DNA from: Chaetoceros tenuissimus
Lineage: Eukaryota > Bacillariophyta > Thalassiosirophyceae > Chaetocerotales > Chaetocerotaceae
Length of the DNA stretch: 64,000 nucleotides
Reading direction: 5' to 3'
Assembly (NCBI GenBank): GCA_021927905.1
Contig: BLLK01000020.1
Location: 434,001 to 498,000 of the forward strand
This document shows, piece by piece, positions 54,885 through 64,000 of this stretch. The notes beneath the pieces were generated by a model, which saw nothing but the letters and a program-made list of their open reading frames with translations, searched no databases and had not been told where the DNA came from. How positions within the stretch are numbered: the stretch's first letter is position 1; every line of letters starts with the position of its first letter. The translations under genes were made by a program, and so were the position numbers.

Positions 54885-56912
54885 ATGATAATCTCACTTT
54901 CGAAAATTACTCTTTTGAATCTCCTTCTACTACACAGTAGTGATGCAGGACTCAACAATGTACCGGCATTCACTCCCAACAAACTCTCTTCCAGAACAAC
55001 TTCTTCTTCTTCTTGTTTATCAGCAGCCATTGACCCATCGGACCCATATGCCAATGTACTCGAAGCCTATCAAAAGAAGAAAGCCATTGTACCAGACTCG
55101 CTTACCATTGACATTCCTTCCATCCCAGACACTACTGTAGTAGACACCACCACCTCTTCGACAGACTCGATGCTACAAGCAGTCAATGAAGCAGTCAACA
55201 CTGTCATCGATGCATCCAACACAGCGACAGAAGCAGCAGCTGCCATCTCTACCGCATCCGCTACTGCTGTCAAAGCTAGTATGGCAAAAGTAGCTACTGC
55301 TACTGCTGTGTCTACTGCTACTATTGAACCTGGTAAAGCACCGACTTTACTTCAATACCTATCGAATCCATCGAGTAAAGTGGAAGTACCATCGGATACC
55401 AAGGAAAAACTTGCCATTCTCAAATCAAATTTAGGAATGAGTAATGTGAATGTAGATGTTCCATCCGTTTCTCTACCGAAAGTAGCGGTAGGAACAGCTG
55501 CTACTACTACTACTTCTGTCGATCTGTCTAGTATGTTGGACGCTTTGCATTTGGATGAATATGGAGCATGGTATGTCACTGCCATGACTGCGATTTATGC
55601 ATTGAATCAAAAACAAGCGGGGAAAATGGAAGCCAAGTTAGAGTTTGAGAGTGAAATTTTGGAAGCAAAGACAATGGCGGAGGAAGCGGCGAATGCTGCT
55701 TTGATTGCCGCGGAGGGGGCGAAACAGGCGAAAGAATTAGTAAAGGCTATGGAAGTGAATGGTTTGGAGAAGAAGAAGAATGTGGGGGAAGTTATGCTTG
55801 AGAATAGTAAGATTGGTGAATTGACTGTTTTGAATGTAAGTAATGTTTTGAAAGAGTAATGGGAGGAGCGAAGCGAGGAGTGCGACGAGCGAAGCGAGGA
55901 GCAGGGCTGATATGCAGTTTTATACTACAGTGTCTTTCCGAGTGAGCTTTAGCTCACGAGTGTGTTTTTCGGGAGACACACAGTTGTATACTATAGTGTC
56001 TTTCCGAGTGAGCGAAGCGAAGGAGTGTGTTTTTCGGGAGACACACAGTACTACGTCAACACTGTCTTTCCGAGTGAGCTTTAGCTCACGAGTGTGTTTT
56101 TCGGGAGACACACAGTACTACGTCAACAGTGTCTTTCCGAGTGTGCTTCCAGTTGCATTTTCAACAACACTACACTCTACTGTCTTTCATCTTCCATTCA
56201 TCATTTTTTTACCCATCACCTTCTCTCTCTCTCACACACATTTCCTCCTTTACAGGATCTCATGTCCAAAGAAATGGAAAGACTCAAACAAGAAAATGAA
56301 AGTCAAAAGAATACCATTGCAAGTTTGACAAAGTCTACAACTCCAGCTTCGACACCTACTAAAAAATCAACTCCAGTCAAATTGGAAATACCAGTTGGAA
56401 AATCAACCATGCCACGTGATCCACAAGAGGAAGAAAAGATTTTGAATATATTAAAAGATATCGATGCGGAGAATGCGAAATTGCAAGATGTTGCTTCCAA
56501 GCAAAAGAAAAAGACTAGAGCTACCAAGACAAAGAAGGCTACTCCAAAGGCTTCTGTAAAGAAAACTTCGAAAAAGAAAAAGGCTGCCAAGAAAAAGAAG
56601 GCTGCAGAGCCTGTTCCTGAACCATTGTTTGCAGAAGAAGCTGAAGCGGCGGAGATTGTTGCAGAAGTTGAAAAGGAAGTCAAGGCTGTTGTTGAAAAGC
56701 CAGTTGTGAAAAAGAAGAAAAAGACTACTCCAAAGAAGAGAGGTGCAGCGAAGAAACCAGAAAGTGATGATGCAAATCCATGGGGATCTTTGAAAGAATC
56801 AACTCTCAAGAGAAAGACTATTGCACAATTAACTGCATATTTGAATGAGAGAAAGGTAGATGTTGAGGGTTTGTCAAAGGCAGAATTAGTTGGAACTATC
56901 CAGAAGCTTTAG
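54885..56912 (+). CDS. Plastid-targeted Lys-rich protein with C-terminal SAP domain
   Basis: Exons 54885-55835 and 56256-56912 join in phase 0, 535 aa. The signal peptide (MIISLSKITLLNLLLLHSSDAG) followed by VPAFTPNKLSSR matches the diatom ASAFAP-type plastid leader. An Ala/Thr/Val-rich region follows, then a helix near residue 225 and a coiled coil (ESEILEAKTMAEEAANAALIAAEG). Exon 2 starts with DLMSKEMERLKQENES and has Lys/Ala-rich histone-H1-like repeats (KKTSKKKKAAKKKKAAE). The last 40 residues (LKRKTIAQLTAYLNERKVDVEG...LVGTI) are a SAP fold, a DNA/RNA-binding helix-extended-helix. A plastid nucleoid DNA-binding protein is inferred. Confidence 0.75.
55836..56255 (+). repeat. Repeat-bearing intron of the SAP-domain gene (introner-like)
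   Basis: 420 nt. After GTAAGTAA and a gagcgaagcgagg word it has 3-4 tandem units of about 66 nt (about 55930-56150), each with tgtctttccgagtgagc, the GTGAGCTTTAGCTCAC hairpin (or gaagcgaagg variant), GAGTGTGTTTTTCGGG and agacacacag. It ends with TTTTCAACAACA, TGTCTTTC and a CT-rich acceptor. Confidence 0.8.
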
Positions 56913-57035
56913 ATCTAGATTTCAAGTTTCTAGATTTTGCAATAACTGCCACAATAGATTAGTATTAATAGAACGGGACATTCTACTTTTTTCATTCGTA
57001 GCGTAAAGGGGGTCTTTAGCTTACTATTACAATGC

Positions 57036-59461
57036 TTAGAAAGAAATTATGCAAAACTCTTTATGGGAACTGTAGTCGAGGTTTGCTTTCAAGTCTTGTG
57101 TATCTTTGCTTGATCCTAGCTTTGACAAGTAGATTGAGTTGGCAATGCATACCTTTTGCAACGATTTGATTTCGTCTCTATCGACACAGCGATATGTTTC
57201 CTCTAACTTATCAAAACGTGTAGAAAGCTCATCAAGCAGTTTCTTTGTGCTATTGAAGCAGTCGGCCGCAGATGAAATTAGTGTTGCGGATGGCACAGAT
57301 TCAAAATCTGTACCCTTGGAGAAATCTTCAAATGTCAACAAAGGCGGTTGACGCATTTGCCCAAACGCCTCGAAACGCTTACGGAAACAGATTTCTTGTG
57401 ATGTAAATCTATAGCATGGTTTAGTCAATACTTTTGCCTGGTACAAAGCAGCAAGGTACTATCGTGTTTTGGAAATGTGTGAATCAGAAAATGAAAATAA
57501 ATATTTTACATTGCAACACGAAACAAAGGAAAGTCAAAACTTACTCGGACTATTCCCCTACAAAGAGTTCGTTTGACAGTAAGCAATAGATATTCCATGT
57601 CTTCCCTATCATCTGTAGGGGTCTTTAACTCAATTGGCTGAATGCCGACAGAAGCAGGTTTCTTGGTATTCTTTTTGCCTTTTTTCTTCTTTCCTCCACC
57701 TGAATTCTTGAGCTGCTTTTGTTCTTTCGCCAACTCTTCTTGTCGGATCTGCTCCTCCATCTGCCTCCTAGCTTTCACCTGTTCTTTCATATTTGTCAAT
57801 ACATTCAATCTAGTCGAGATGAGAAAGTCTCTATACCAAAATGCAGTAAGTGCATGATATGCTCCATGGAATAAACCTAATTCTACACCAAGCCCAACAT
57901 GATGTTCCAACAAGAAACTAGAGTTGGAAAGAATAAAGTTGCTAACATAAAGCATTGCTCTATTGCCTTGTCCTCCAAGACCAAATTCTCGTTGAAATAA
58001 TACATCTACCGTTGCAGCTTCTTGTAGAAGCTTGCTCCAGTCTTTCAACATGACGATATCAATGTATCCCCTTTGTCTATTTCTATTCATTGTGAACAGT
58101 TTCAAAATGTCATACATGGGTTTACACAATCTTTCCAAAAAGTGCTGTCCAAATTCCGTAGATGTGACACTTTTCGGAACAGCCTTTTGTTGCATATCCT
58201 TTGCAATGAGTAATGCTAGGGAATGTCGTCCCAGTAACAAATCATCAAAATACAAATTGACGACAATCAAGGAACGCAAAAGTATATTGAGTTTCTGCGG
58301 CCTCTTGGATAAATTTGAGAGAATCGTTTTTATCCTTGCAAATGAATCTCCTTGTAGTAGAAGCGTACATAGACTTGCATCAATATCCATGTAAATACTC
58401 AACAAATTCTTGAGTGCATATAAAGGAGTTGAAAGAACAACTTTTCGAACAGGTGTGTTGCCTAGTAGGTGCCGGTGAATGTATGGATCAAAAGCACTAA
58501 ATATAATTTTCTCATCATTTGCAGTATATAGAATTCCCTTTTCCGAAGACATGGAAGTAATCTTTTCCACTAGATGATTCATCGCCACAGCATTGGTGCG
58601 AATGGAATCCTGTAGAGCAGTTGTTTGTTCTACGACATTGTCCTTTGTTCTAGAGGTCAATACAACACATGCTTCAAGAAAATTCAAAAAGAATGCCAAG
58701 GATGCACAAATAATGTCTACATCTTGCGTCGAATCTTGTTTCAACTCTTGTAAAATCTGATTCACCATATTGGATAATTCTTCCAAAGTCGCATCAGCAT
58801 ATTTGGGATCTAAACGCTTTGCAAATGGAAAATTGTACGAATTCAAGGTAAAATCTTCTTCTTCATAAATATCCGCACGTTGTACAATGATCCGAATCAT
58901 ATGTGACAACTTTAACAATAGCAGAGTCGATACAAATAAAACTTTTTGCAATGTAGTACACTTTTCTTGATCATGTGCATCTGCCATTTCTTGTAGAATA
59001 GATTCATGTGTGTAGATACATGTATAAATTGTTTCTGCAAGTGAATCACCTGCTAAATATCCATCTAAACAAACAAGCATTTCCAATAAGATGACATTGA
59101 CACTTTTGATATTCAAAGAATTATTATCGTCATTTGGATCCCAGGGCAGACTACTTTCTGCAATGTGTCTCGGCATCGGTCTTGGAGGAACAGTCTGTAG
59201 GTTGAGTTTGAGTTGACTATCTGACATTTCCTTGATTTTATCTTGTTCCGTGTACATGAACTGATTGTTCTTTCTCGAACGAGTGATTGCTTGTCGGTTT
59301 TGATAATAGGTAATGTCGACTTCACATCCATCCATTCGAGGTTCCATGAGATCGAGAGCGGACATGGAATCGTAGAGACTGAAGGATTCCTCGGCTATGA
59401 ATGATCTATCGTGAGGCAGAGACTTTGCCGCATCTTTGATTAACTCTGTTATATCTTGCAT
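57036..59461 (-). CDS. NAA35: NatC N-acetyltransferase auxiliary subunit NAA35 (MAK10)
   Basis: ATG at 59461. Exon 1 59461-57545 and exon 2 57458-57036 (phase 0), about 779 aa. The family N-terminal signature reads ESFSLYDSMSALDLMEPRMDGC. The long helical body has LPWDPNDDN, GYLAGDSLAETIYTC and the C-terminal block YRFTSQEICFRKRFEAFGQMRQPPLLTFEDF. NAA35 anchors the NatC complex to ribosomes and supports acetylation of Met-Leu/Ile/Phe N-termini. An alternative donor (gtatgc at about 57148-57153) could change the last 35 residues. A Lys-rich insertion (KKKKGKKNTKK) lies near residue 610. Confidence 0.87.
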
Positions 59462-60005
59462 AGCGGAAAACTAAGGGACTATCACTAGTTATATTTGTAG
59501 GTCAGCAAGTGTAGAGAGATAGTTTGTGTAGAGCATGGGCTTGAGATTCTGCCATTAATAACATGAAAATAATGAAGGTTTTTTGAGTTTTTTTGGCAGA
59601 TTTTGGATTTTATGGCTTTTATTATGTGGCTAGGCGAAAATCCATTCCATGGCTCTACTGACAGAAAAAATAGCTTGCCGCACGGAAGAAATACTCCAAA
59701 TGTCATTTTTTTTCTTTCTAGATTCATTAGGAGGAGATCTTGTAGATAATTCAAAAGAAACTGAAAGAGTTTTAGATATTGAGATTATGGGAAAGCAAAA
59801 AGAAATCTTCCGAGCGCTTTTCCCACGATGAAAGGCTAGAGAAGATTATTTCTTTTTATTCTGGTATTTATCCAAAGGAAAAGAACCAATGTGATGAGGA
59901 TAAAATGTAACCTTATCTTAGTATATCTGCACTATTACTATTATTCTTTACCAATGATATTATGCATCCAAGAATTGACAGTTTCCTCACTTTCACGGAA
60001 CGAAT
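59462..60005. other. Spacer at the start of the LRR array, carries array-derived sequence
   Basis: The segment gtggctaggcg...tccattccat (59627-59650) and the 3' flank ctttaccaatga...aagaattga (59947-59979) recur at 62028-62043 and 62220-62249. A 60-codon frame (59649-59831) has an ATG but no recognisable similarity and is not called. Confidence 0.45.
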
Positions 60006-60809
60006 TCAGATCACTTCTCCCATCATATCAAGAATGTAACGTTTGATCATCTTTTGCTCTTCGATATCTGCAAATGTATTTTCTGATAGATATTGCGATG
60101 GCATAACTCCAACGCTATCTGGTTTCTTGAATGCTTTCAAACCTTGTCTTTTGATTATATCGAAAATCACTTCATCTAGTGGGTTGTAAGAGACGCAAGC
60201 TCGATGTAAAGAGAGTTCATTACCTGCATGGAGATTTCTTATCCAATCATTCACTTCTTCAACATTACGATAATTGCCAGCCCAATCTGTTTCAAACGGA
60301 GAAGCTTTGATCAATGCTGTACGTTCAATCACAAATGAACCAAGTTGAGTGTGTTGAGGTACTTGAAAAATGATCAACTTATCGCAGCCATAAAATGCCA
60401 TATCATCAATCTCTCTACAGGACGGTGGGACGAAGATTGAAGTCAGAGAAGCACAGCAAAAGAATGCTTCTCCAATGTATTCCAGATTTCTGGAAAGTTT
60501 TACAAATGCGAGGTTTAAGCAATCACTGAAAGTCCGCCATTCAACCCGTCTCACAGTATCAGCCATAATCAATGTCTTGATATTTCTACAATCATAAAAA
60601 GTCAATTCAGGAATCACTTCAACTCCGGGAAGAACAATGATGACTTCCCAAGAATCTCTCTCTTTCCAATCGTAGATGAGGGGATTACCACACAATTCTC
60701 CTTCTTCTCCTTCCCATAGTTTCTCTCCGTTGTAAAAGAGAGTCTTCTTTCCTTTGTACATTCTCACTCCCGGAATGAACCGCTGCCATTCTTCTGTCTG
60801 AACCCTCAT
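60006..60809 (-). CDS. BspA-like leucine-rich-repeat protein, array copy A
   Basis: ATG at 60809 (the upstream open frame has no ATG), 267 aa, intronless. N-terminus MRVQTEEWQRFIPGVRMYKG and KKTLFYNGEKLWEG, then WEVIIVLPGVEVIPE begins about five LRR_5/BspA repeats (FYDCRNIKTLIMADTVRRVE; FSDCLNLAFVKLSRNLEYIG; FFCCASLTSIFVPPSCREID). The C-terminal block (SLHRACVSYNPLDEVIFDI, AFKKPDSVGVMPSQYLSEN) ends in RYILDMMGEVI. No signal peptide, so cytosolic. Function unknown; LRR_5 proteins are expanded in diatoms. Confidence 0.85.
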   Translation of the reverse strand: MRVQTEEWQRFIPGVRMYKGKKTLFYNGEKLWEGEEGELCGNPLIYDWKERDSWEVIIVLPGVEVIPELTFYDCRNIKTLIMADTVRRVEWRTFSDCLNLAFVKLSRNLEYIGEAFFCCASLTSIFVPPSCREIDDMAFYGCDKLIIFQVPQHTQLGSFVIERTALIKASPFETDWAGNYRNVEEVNDWIRNLHAGNELSLHRACVSYNPLDEVIFDIIKRQGLKAFKKPDSVGVMPSQYLSENTFADIEEQKMIKRYILDMMGEVI

Positions 60810-61099
60810 CTTGAATCTATTCGATGGATTCAATATAGAGTGAGGAACTTGTCAAAAGGTATTTAGTTTATTTCTGTTTTCTGTTCGATGAAAAATGCCA
60901 TCAAAAAAGATACTTCAAAAAGAGAAAAGGAAGGAGAGAAGAGAAAAAGGAAGGACGGAAGACCTGCACACGAAGGTCATTGTTTTTATTAAAATTGAAT
61001 GATAATCTTTCTTACGTACAAACAATGCTAACTATATTAATCTTTGAGATCTAAAGCATGAATTTTTAATCATTAGTTTAGTGTTAGTTGAAACCAAGT
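60810..61099. other. Array spacer
   Basis: Contains aaagagaaaaggaagg and gaaggtcattgtt (60917-60985), repeated at 63226-63290. Confidence 0.5.
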
Positions 61100-61894
61100 T
61101 CAGATCACTTCGCCCATCATGTCAAGAATGTAACGATTGATAATCGTTTGCTCTTTGATTTCAGCGAATGGATTTTGATAGAGATATTCTGATGCAGTAA
61201 CTCCATTTCTGTCTGTTTTCTTGAATGCTTTTAGGCCTTCTCTTTTGACTATATCGAAAACGATTTCATCCAATGGGTTGAAAGAGGAACAAGCTCGATG
61301 TAGAGAGAATTCATTGTCTGCGTGGTGGTTTTTAATCCATTCATTCACTTCTTCATCATTGTCATAATCGCCATCATCATAGGTAGCAAAGGGAGATGCT
61401 TGACTCAAAGCTGTACAACTAATAATACCTTCTCCAAGTGTAGTGTGTTGAGGTACTCGGAAGACAAACAACTTATCGCAGCTACTAAATGCATATTCAT
61501 AAATCTCTCTACAGGATGACGGGATGAAGATTGAATGAAGAGATAAACAGTGGAAGAATGCAGCCTCTCCAATGTACTCCAAATTTCTCGAAACTTTGAC
61601 AAACTTGAGACTCTTGCAATTAATGAAAGTCCGCAATTCAACCCGTCTCACTGCATCACTCATAATGACAGCCTCGACATTTATACAACTGCCAAAAGTA
61701 TACTGAGGAATCACTTCAACTCCAGGTAATACGATGATTACTTCCCACTTCTGTCTCTCTTCCTTATCATAGATAAGCCATTCGCCATTCTCAGCATCCA
61801 CTAGAATCTCTCCGTTGTAAAAGAGAGTTTTCTTTCCTTTGTACATTCTCACTCCTGGTATAAACCGCCGCCACTCTTCCGTCTGAACCCTCAT
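61100..61894 (-). CDS. BspA-like leucine-rich-repeat protein, array copy B
   Basis: ATG at 61894 starts MRVQTEEWRRF; the 78 codons upstream are not conserved in other copies and are taken as 5' flank. 264 aa, same order as copy A. Distinguishing residues: DIVKREGLKAFKKTD, GVTASEYLYQNPF and IINRYILDMMGEVI. KREGLKAF and the IKNHHADNEF segment are shared with copy B' at 63418, not with A or A'. Confidence 0.85.
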   Translation of the reverse strand: MRVQTEEWRRFIPGVRMYKGKKTLFYNGEILVDAENGEWLIYDKEERQKWEVIIVLPGVEVIPQYTFGSCINVEAVIMSDAVRRVELRTFINCKSLKFVKVSRNLEYIGEAAFFHCLSLHSIFIPSSCREIYEYAFSSCDKLFVFRVPQHTTLGEGIISCTALSQASPFATYDDGDYDNDEEVNEWIKNHHADNEFSLHRACSSFNPLDEIVFDIVKREGLKAFKKTDRNGVTASEYLYQNPFAEIKEQTIINRYILDMMGEVI

Positions 61895-62278
61895 ATCTTG
61901 GTAGTAGTCTAGAGTGCAGTCAAAGGGATACGTAGGTACCCAAACCAAATTAAATTTGAAATTGTGTGATGAAAACAAAATGAAAATGAAGCGAGTTTTT
62001 TTGTTTGAATTGTGTATTGTGGCTAGGCGCAAAATCTTTCCATAGCTTGCTATACTACCCTTGTCCAATGACGACGACAGAAATAGGCCGAACGTCATTG
62101 ATAATTCATTTGTGAAATGTTTAACCAATCTTCAATGCTATCAGATATAAAAAGAGAAAAACTATTGTGATAATATATAATATAGCCTTAGTAGATTTTA
62201 ATTTACACTGTTGCTATCCTTTACCATGAGCATTCTTCATCTAAGAATTTAAAATCTTCTAACTTTTATGGAACGGAT
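61895..62278. other. Array spacer
   Basis: Contains the gtggctaggcg block (62028-62043) and 3' flank of the next copy, both matching 59627-59979. Confidence 0.5.
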
Positions 62279-63088
62279 TCAGATCACTTCTCCCATCATA
62301 TCAAGAATGTAACGTTTGATCATCTTTTGTTCCTTTATGTCTGCGTATGGATTTTCTGATAGATATTGCGACGGTGTGACTCCAACACTATCTGGTTTCT
62401 TGAAAGCTTTCAAGCCTTGTCTTCTGATTATTTCGAAAATGACTTCGTCTAATGGGTTGTATGAGGAACAAGCTCGATGCAAAGAGAATTCATCATCTGC
62501 ATGCAGATTTCGTATCCAATCATTCACTTCCTCATCATTTATTGTATCATTGTCTTCATAACCTTCATAGCTATCAGTTGTAAATGGAGCAGCTTTCATC
62601 AATGCTGTATGTTTAATCACATTGTTTCCAAGTTGAGTGTGTCGAGGTAAACTCAATATGATCAACTTTTCACAACCGACAAATGCCCGATCATCAATCG
62701 CTCTACAAGATGGTGGTATACAGATTGAAGTCAGTGATTTACATGCACTGAATGCACATTCTCCAATGTGCTCAAGGTTCGTTGAAAGTCGAACATATTC
62801 TAGATTCGTGCAACCCCAGAAAGCTCCATCTTCAATTCTTCGTACAGTGTCACTTATGATGACTTTCTTGATATTCTTACATTCAGAGATAGCAAGTTTA
62901 GAAATCACTTCCACACCCGGCAGCACGATGATGACTTCCCATGTTTGTCTCTCTTCTCGATTGTAGATAAGAGGTTCAAAAAAATCTTCATCGTATAGTT
63001 TCTCTCCGTTGTAAAAGAGAGTTTTCTTTCCTTTGTACATTCTCACTCCTGGTATAAACCGCCGCCATTCCTCCGTCTGCACCCTCAT
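62279..63088 (-). CDS. BspA-like leucine-rich-repeat protein, array copy A'
   Basis: ATG at 63088, 270 aa. Closest to copy A: PDSVGVTPSQYLSENPYADI and EQKMIKRYILDMMGEVI, and an IRNLHADDEF segment. The LRR units are ECKNIKKVIISDTVRRIE, FWGCTNLEYVRLSTNLEHIG and FSACKSLTSICIPPSCRAID. An extra Asp/Glu-rich insertion (YEGYEDNDTINDEE) precedes the C-terminal block. Confidence 0.85.
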   Translation of the reverse strand: MRVQTEEWRRFIPGVRMYKGKKTLFYNGEKLYDEDFFEPLIYNREERQTWEVIIVLPGVEVISKLAISECKNIKKVIISDTVRRIEDGAFWGCTNLEYVRLSTNLEHIGECAFSACKSLTSICIPPSCRAIDDRAFVGCEKLIILSLPRHTQLGNNVIKHTALMKAAPFTTDSYEGYEDNDTINDEEVNDWIRNLHADDEFSLHRACSSYNPLDEVIFEIIRRQGLKAFKKPDSVGVTPSQYLSENPYADIKEQKMIKRYILDMMGEVI

Positions 63089-63417
63089 CGTAGATAAACA
63101 AAGGAATAATAAAAAGATAAAGTGAGTGAAGGGTGGTACGAGTAGTAGTAGATACAATTTCTCTTCAAAGCAAAAAATGAAAAATGAAACGTGCGACATG
63201 TCGAATCAAAAAAGATACTTTTAAAAGAGAAAAGGAAGGGAAGGGAAGATGAGAGAAAGAAATGTGAAATGCAGAACGAAGGTCATTGTTATTAATTTGA
63301 ATGATGAACCCACTCGTATCTTCAATGCTAAAAGATGATAAGCTTGGGATCCAAAATGTAGTCATTATATTATTATTTTATTTTTACTTCAAGCTAGCCA
63401 AGGCGACAGGACCAATT
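63089..63417. other. Array spacer
   Basis: Contains the aaagagaaaaggaagg and gaaggtcattgtt block (63226-63290) shared with 60917-60985. Confidence 0.5.
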
Positions 63418-64000
63418 TTAGATCACTTCACCCATCATATCAAGAATGTAGCGTTTGATCATCTTTTGCTCTTCTACTTCTGCAAATGGATTTTCTGATA
63501 GATATTGCGACGGTGTAACTCCAACACTATCTGATTTCTTGAAAGCTTTTAGTCCTTCTCTTTTGACTATATCGAAAATGACTACATCCAATGGGTTGTA
63601 TGAGGAACAAGCCCGATGCAAAGAGAATTGATTATCTGCATGGCGGTTTTTGATCCATTCATTAACTTCATCATTGTTGTCATAAAAGCCAATGTTATCA
63701 GTTGTAAATGGAGAAGCTTCAATTAATTCTGTCTTTGCAATCACATTATCATCAAGTTCAGTGTGTCGAGAAACACTGAATATGATCAACTTTAGACAAT
63801 GCTCAAATGCGCATTCAACAATCTCTCTACAAGATGGTGGAATGAATATTGAAGGAAGAGAATCGCAGCAAAAGAATGCCTCAAGTCCAATGAACTCAAG
63901 ATTTCTTGAAAGTCGAACGTATGAAAGACTCGTGCAATCATAGAAAGCCAACGTTTCAATTCTTCGCACAGATTCATCACTCATGATGACTGTCTCAATT
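63418..64000 (-). CDS. BspA-like leucine-rich-repeat protein, array copy B' (5' end outside window)
   Basis: The C-terminal about 190 residues are present, from the LRR unit DESVRRIETLAFYDCTSLSY to RYILDMMGEVI. The frame is open to the window edge, so the start and the conserved MRVQTEEW N-terminus lie beyond base 64000. DIVKREGLKAFKKSD and IKNRHADNQF group it with copy B. Confidence 0.85.
   Translation of the reverse strand, partial: IETVIMSDESVRRIETLAFYDCTSLSYVRLSRNLEFIGLEAFFCCDSLPSIFIPPSCREIVECAFEHCLKLIIFSVSRHTELDDNVIAKTELIEASPFTTDNIGFYDNNDEVNEWIKNRHADNQFSLHRACSSYNPLDVVIFDIVKREGLKAFKKSDSVGVTPSQYLSENPFAEVEEQKMIKRYILDMMGEVI

Noticed and set aside
59649-59831. 60-codon plus-strand frame at the array edge
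   Set aside because: Overlaps duplicated spacer sequence; the matching spacer at 62028 has no equivalent frame.

Overview
This window looks like nuclear DNA from a centric diatom, most likely Chaetoceros or a close relative. That is inference, not a database match. The signs are many short GT-AG introns of about 50-110 nt, a fucoxanthin chlorophyll a/c antenna gene with a bipartite plastid leader, a diatom-type cyclin, ordinary eukaryotic housekeeping genes (SEC8, BUD31, NAA35) and a tandem array of BspA-like leucine-rich-repeat genes. There are no operons. Gene models below were built by joining open frames across GT-AG introns and checking phase. Several open frames start at TTG or GTG, so the first in-frame ATG was used.

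Layout. 1-13.9 kb: a partial membrane protein; a secreted ShKT plus beta-propeller protein; a frameshifted ankyrin-like membrane protein; a cyclin; exocyst SEC8; and a membrane protein with Notch-type LNR repeats and a C-type lectin domain. 14.06-15.56 kb: a foldback (MITE-like) element with about 270-290-bp inverted arms and a 7-bp target duplication. 15.7-28.7 kb: a cyclic-nucleotide-binding domain fused to a bestrophin; a lysine/glycine-rich membrane-anchored propeller protein; a glycosyltransferase-like protein; BUD31; FCP; and a possible trafficking protein. 29.2-36.3 kb: two tandem paralogues of a secreted protein, the second split by a 4,331-bp DNA transposon (31280-35610). 36.6-48 kb: a His-rich protein, a mitochondrial protein, alkaline phosphatase, a Ser/Pro-repeat secreted protein, a DUF1295 reductase-like protein, an ENT nucleoside transporter and a bZIP factor. 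48.3-59.5 kb: an eight-exon channel-like protein, an ADCK2-like kinase, a plastid-targeted SAP-domain protein and NAA35. 60-64 kb: at least four LRR genes that arose as a duplicated two-gene block.

The most unusual items are: (1) the 4.3-kb transposon, whose ends and insertion site can be read to the base but whose proteins match no transposase I recognise; (2) two neighbouring, convergently oriented genes whose introns carry the same hairpin repeat in the sense direction, as introner-type elements would; (3) the CNB-bestrophin fusion; (4) the LNR-lectin membrane protein; (5) a BUD31 with a depleted cysteine set; (6) the A-B-A'-B' LRR block. Single-base frame breaks in three otherwise coherent genes may be assembly errors and need raw reads.
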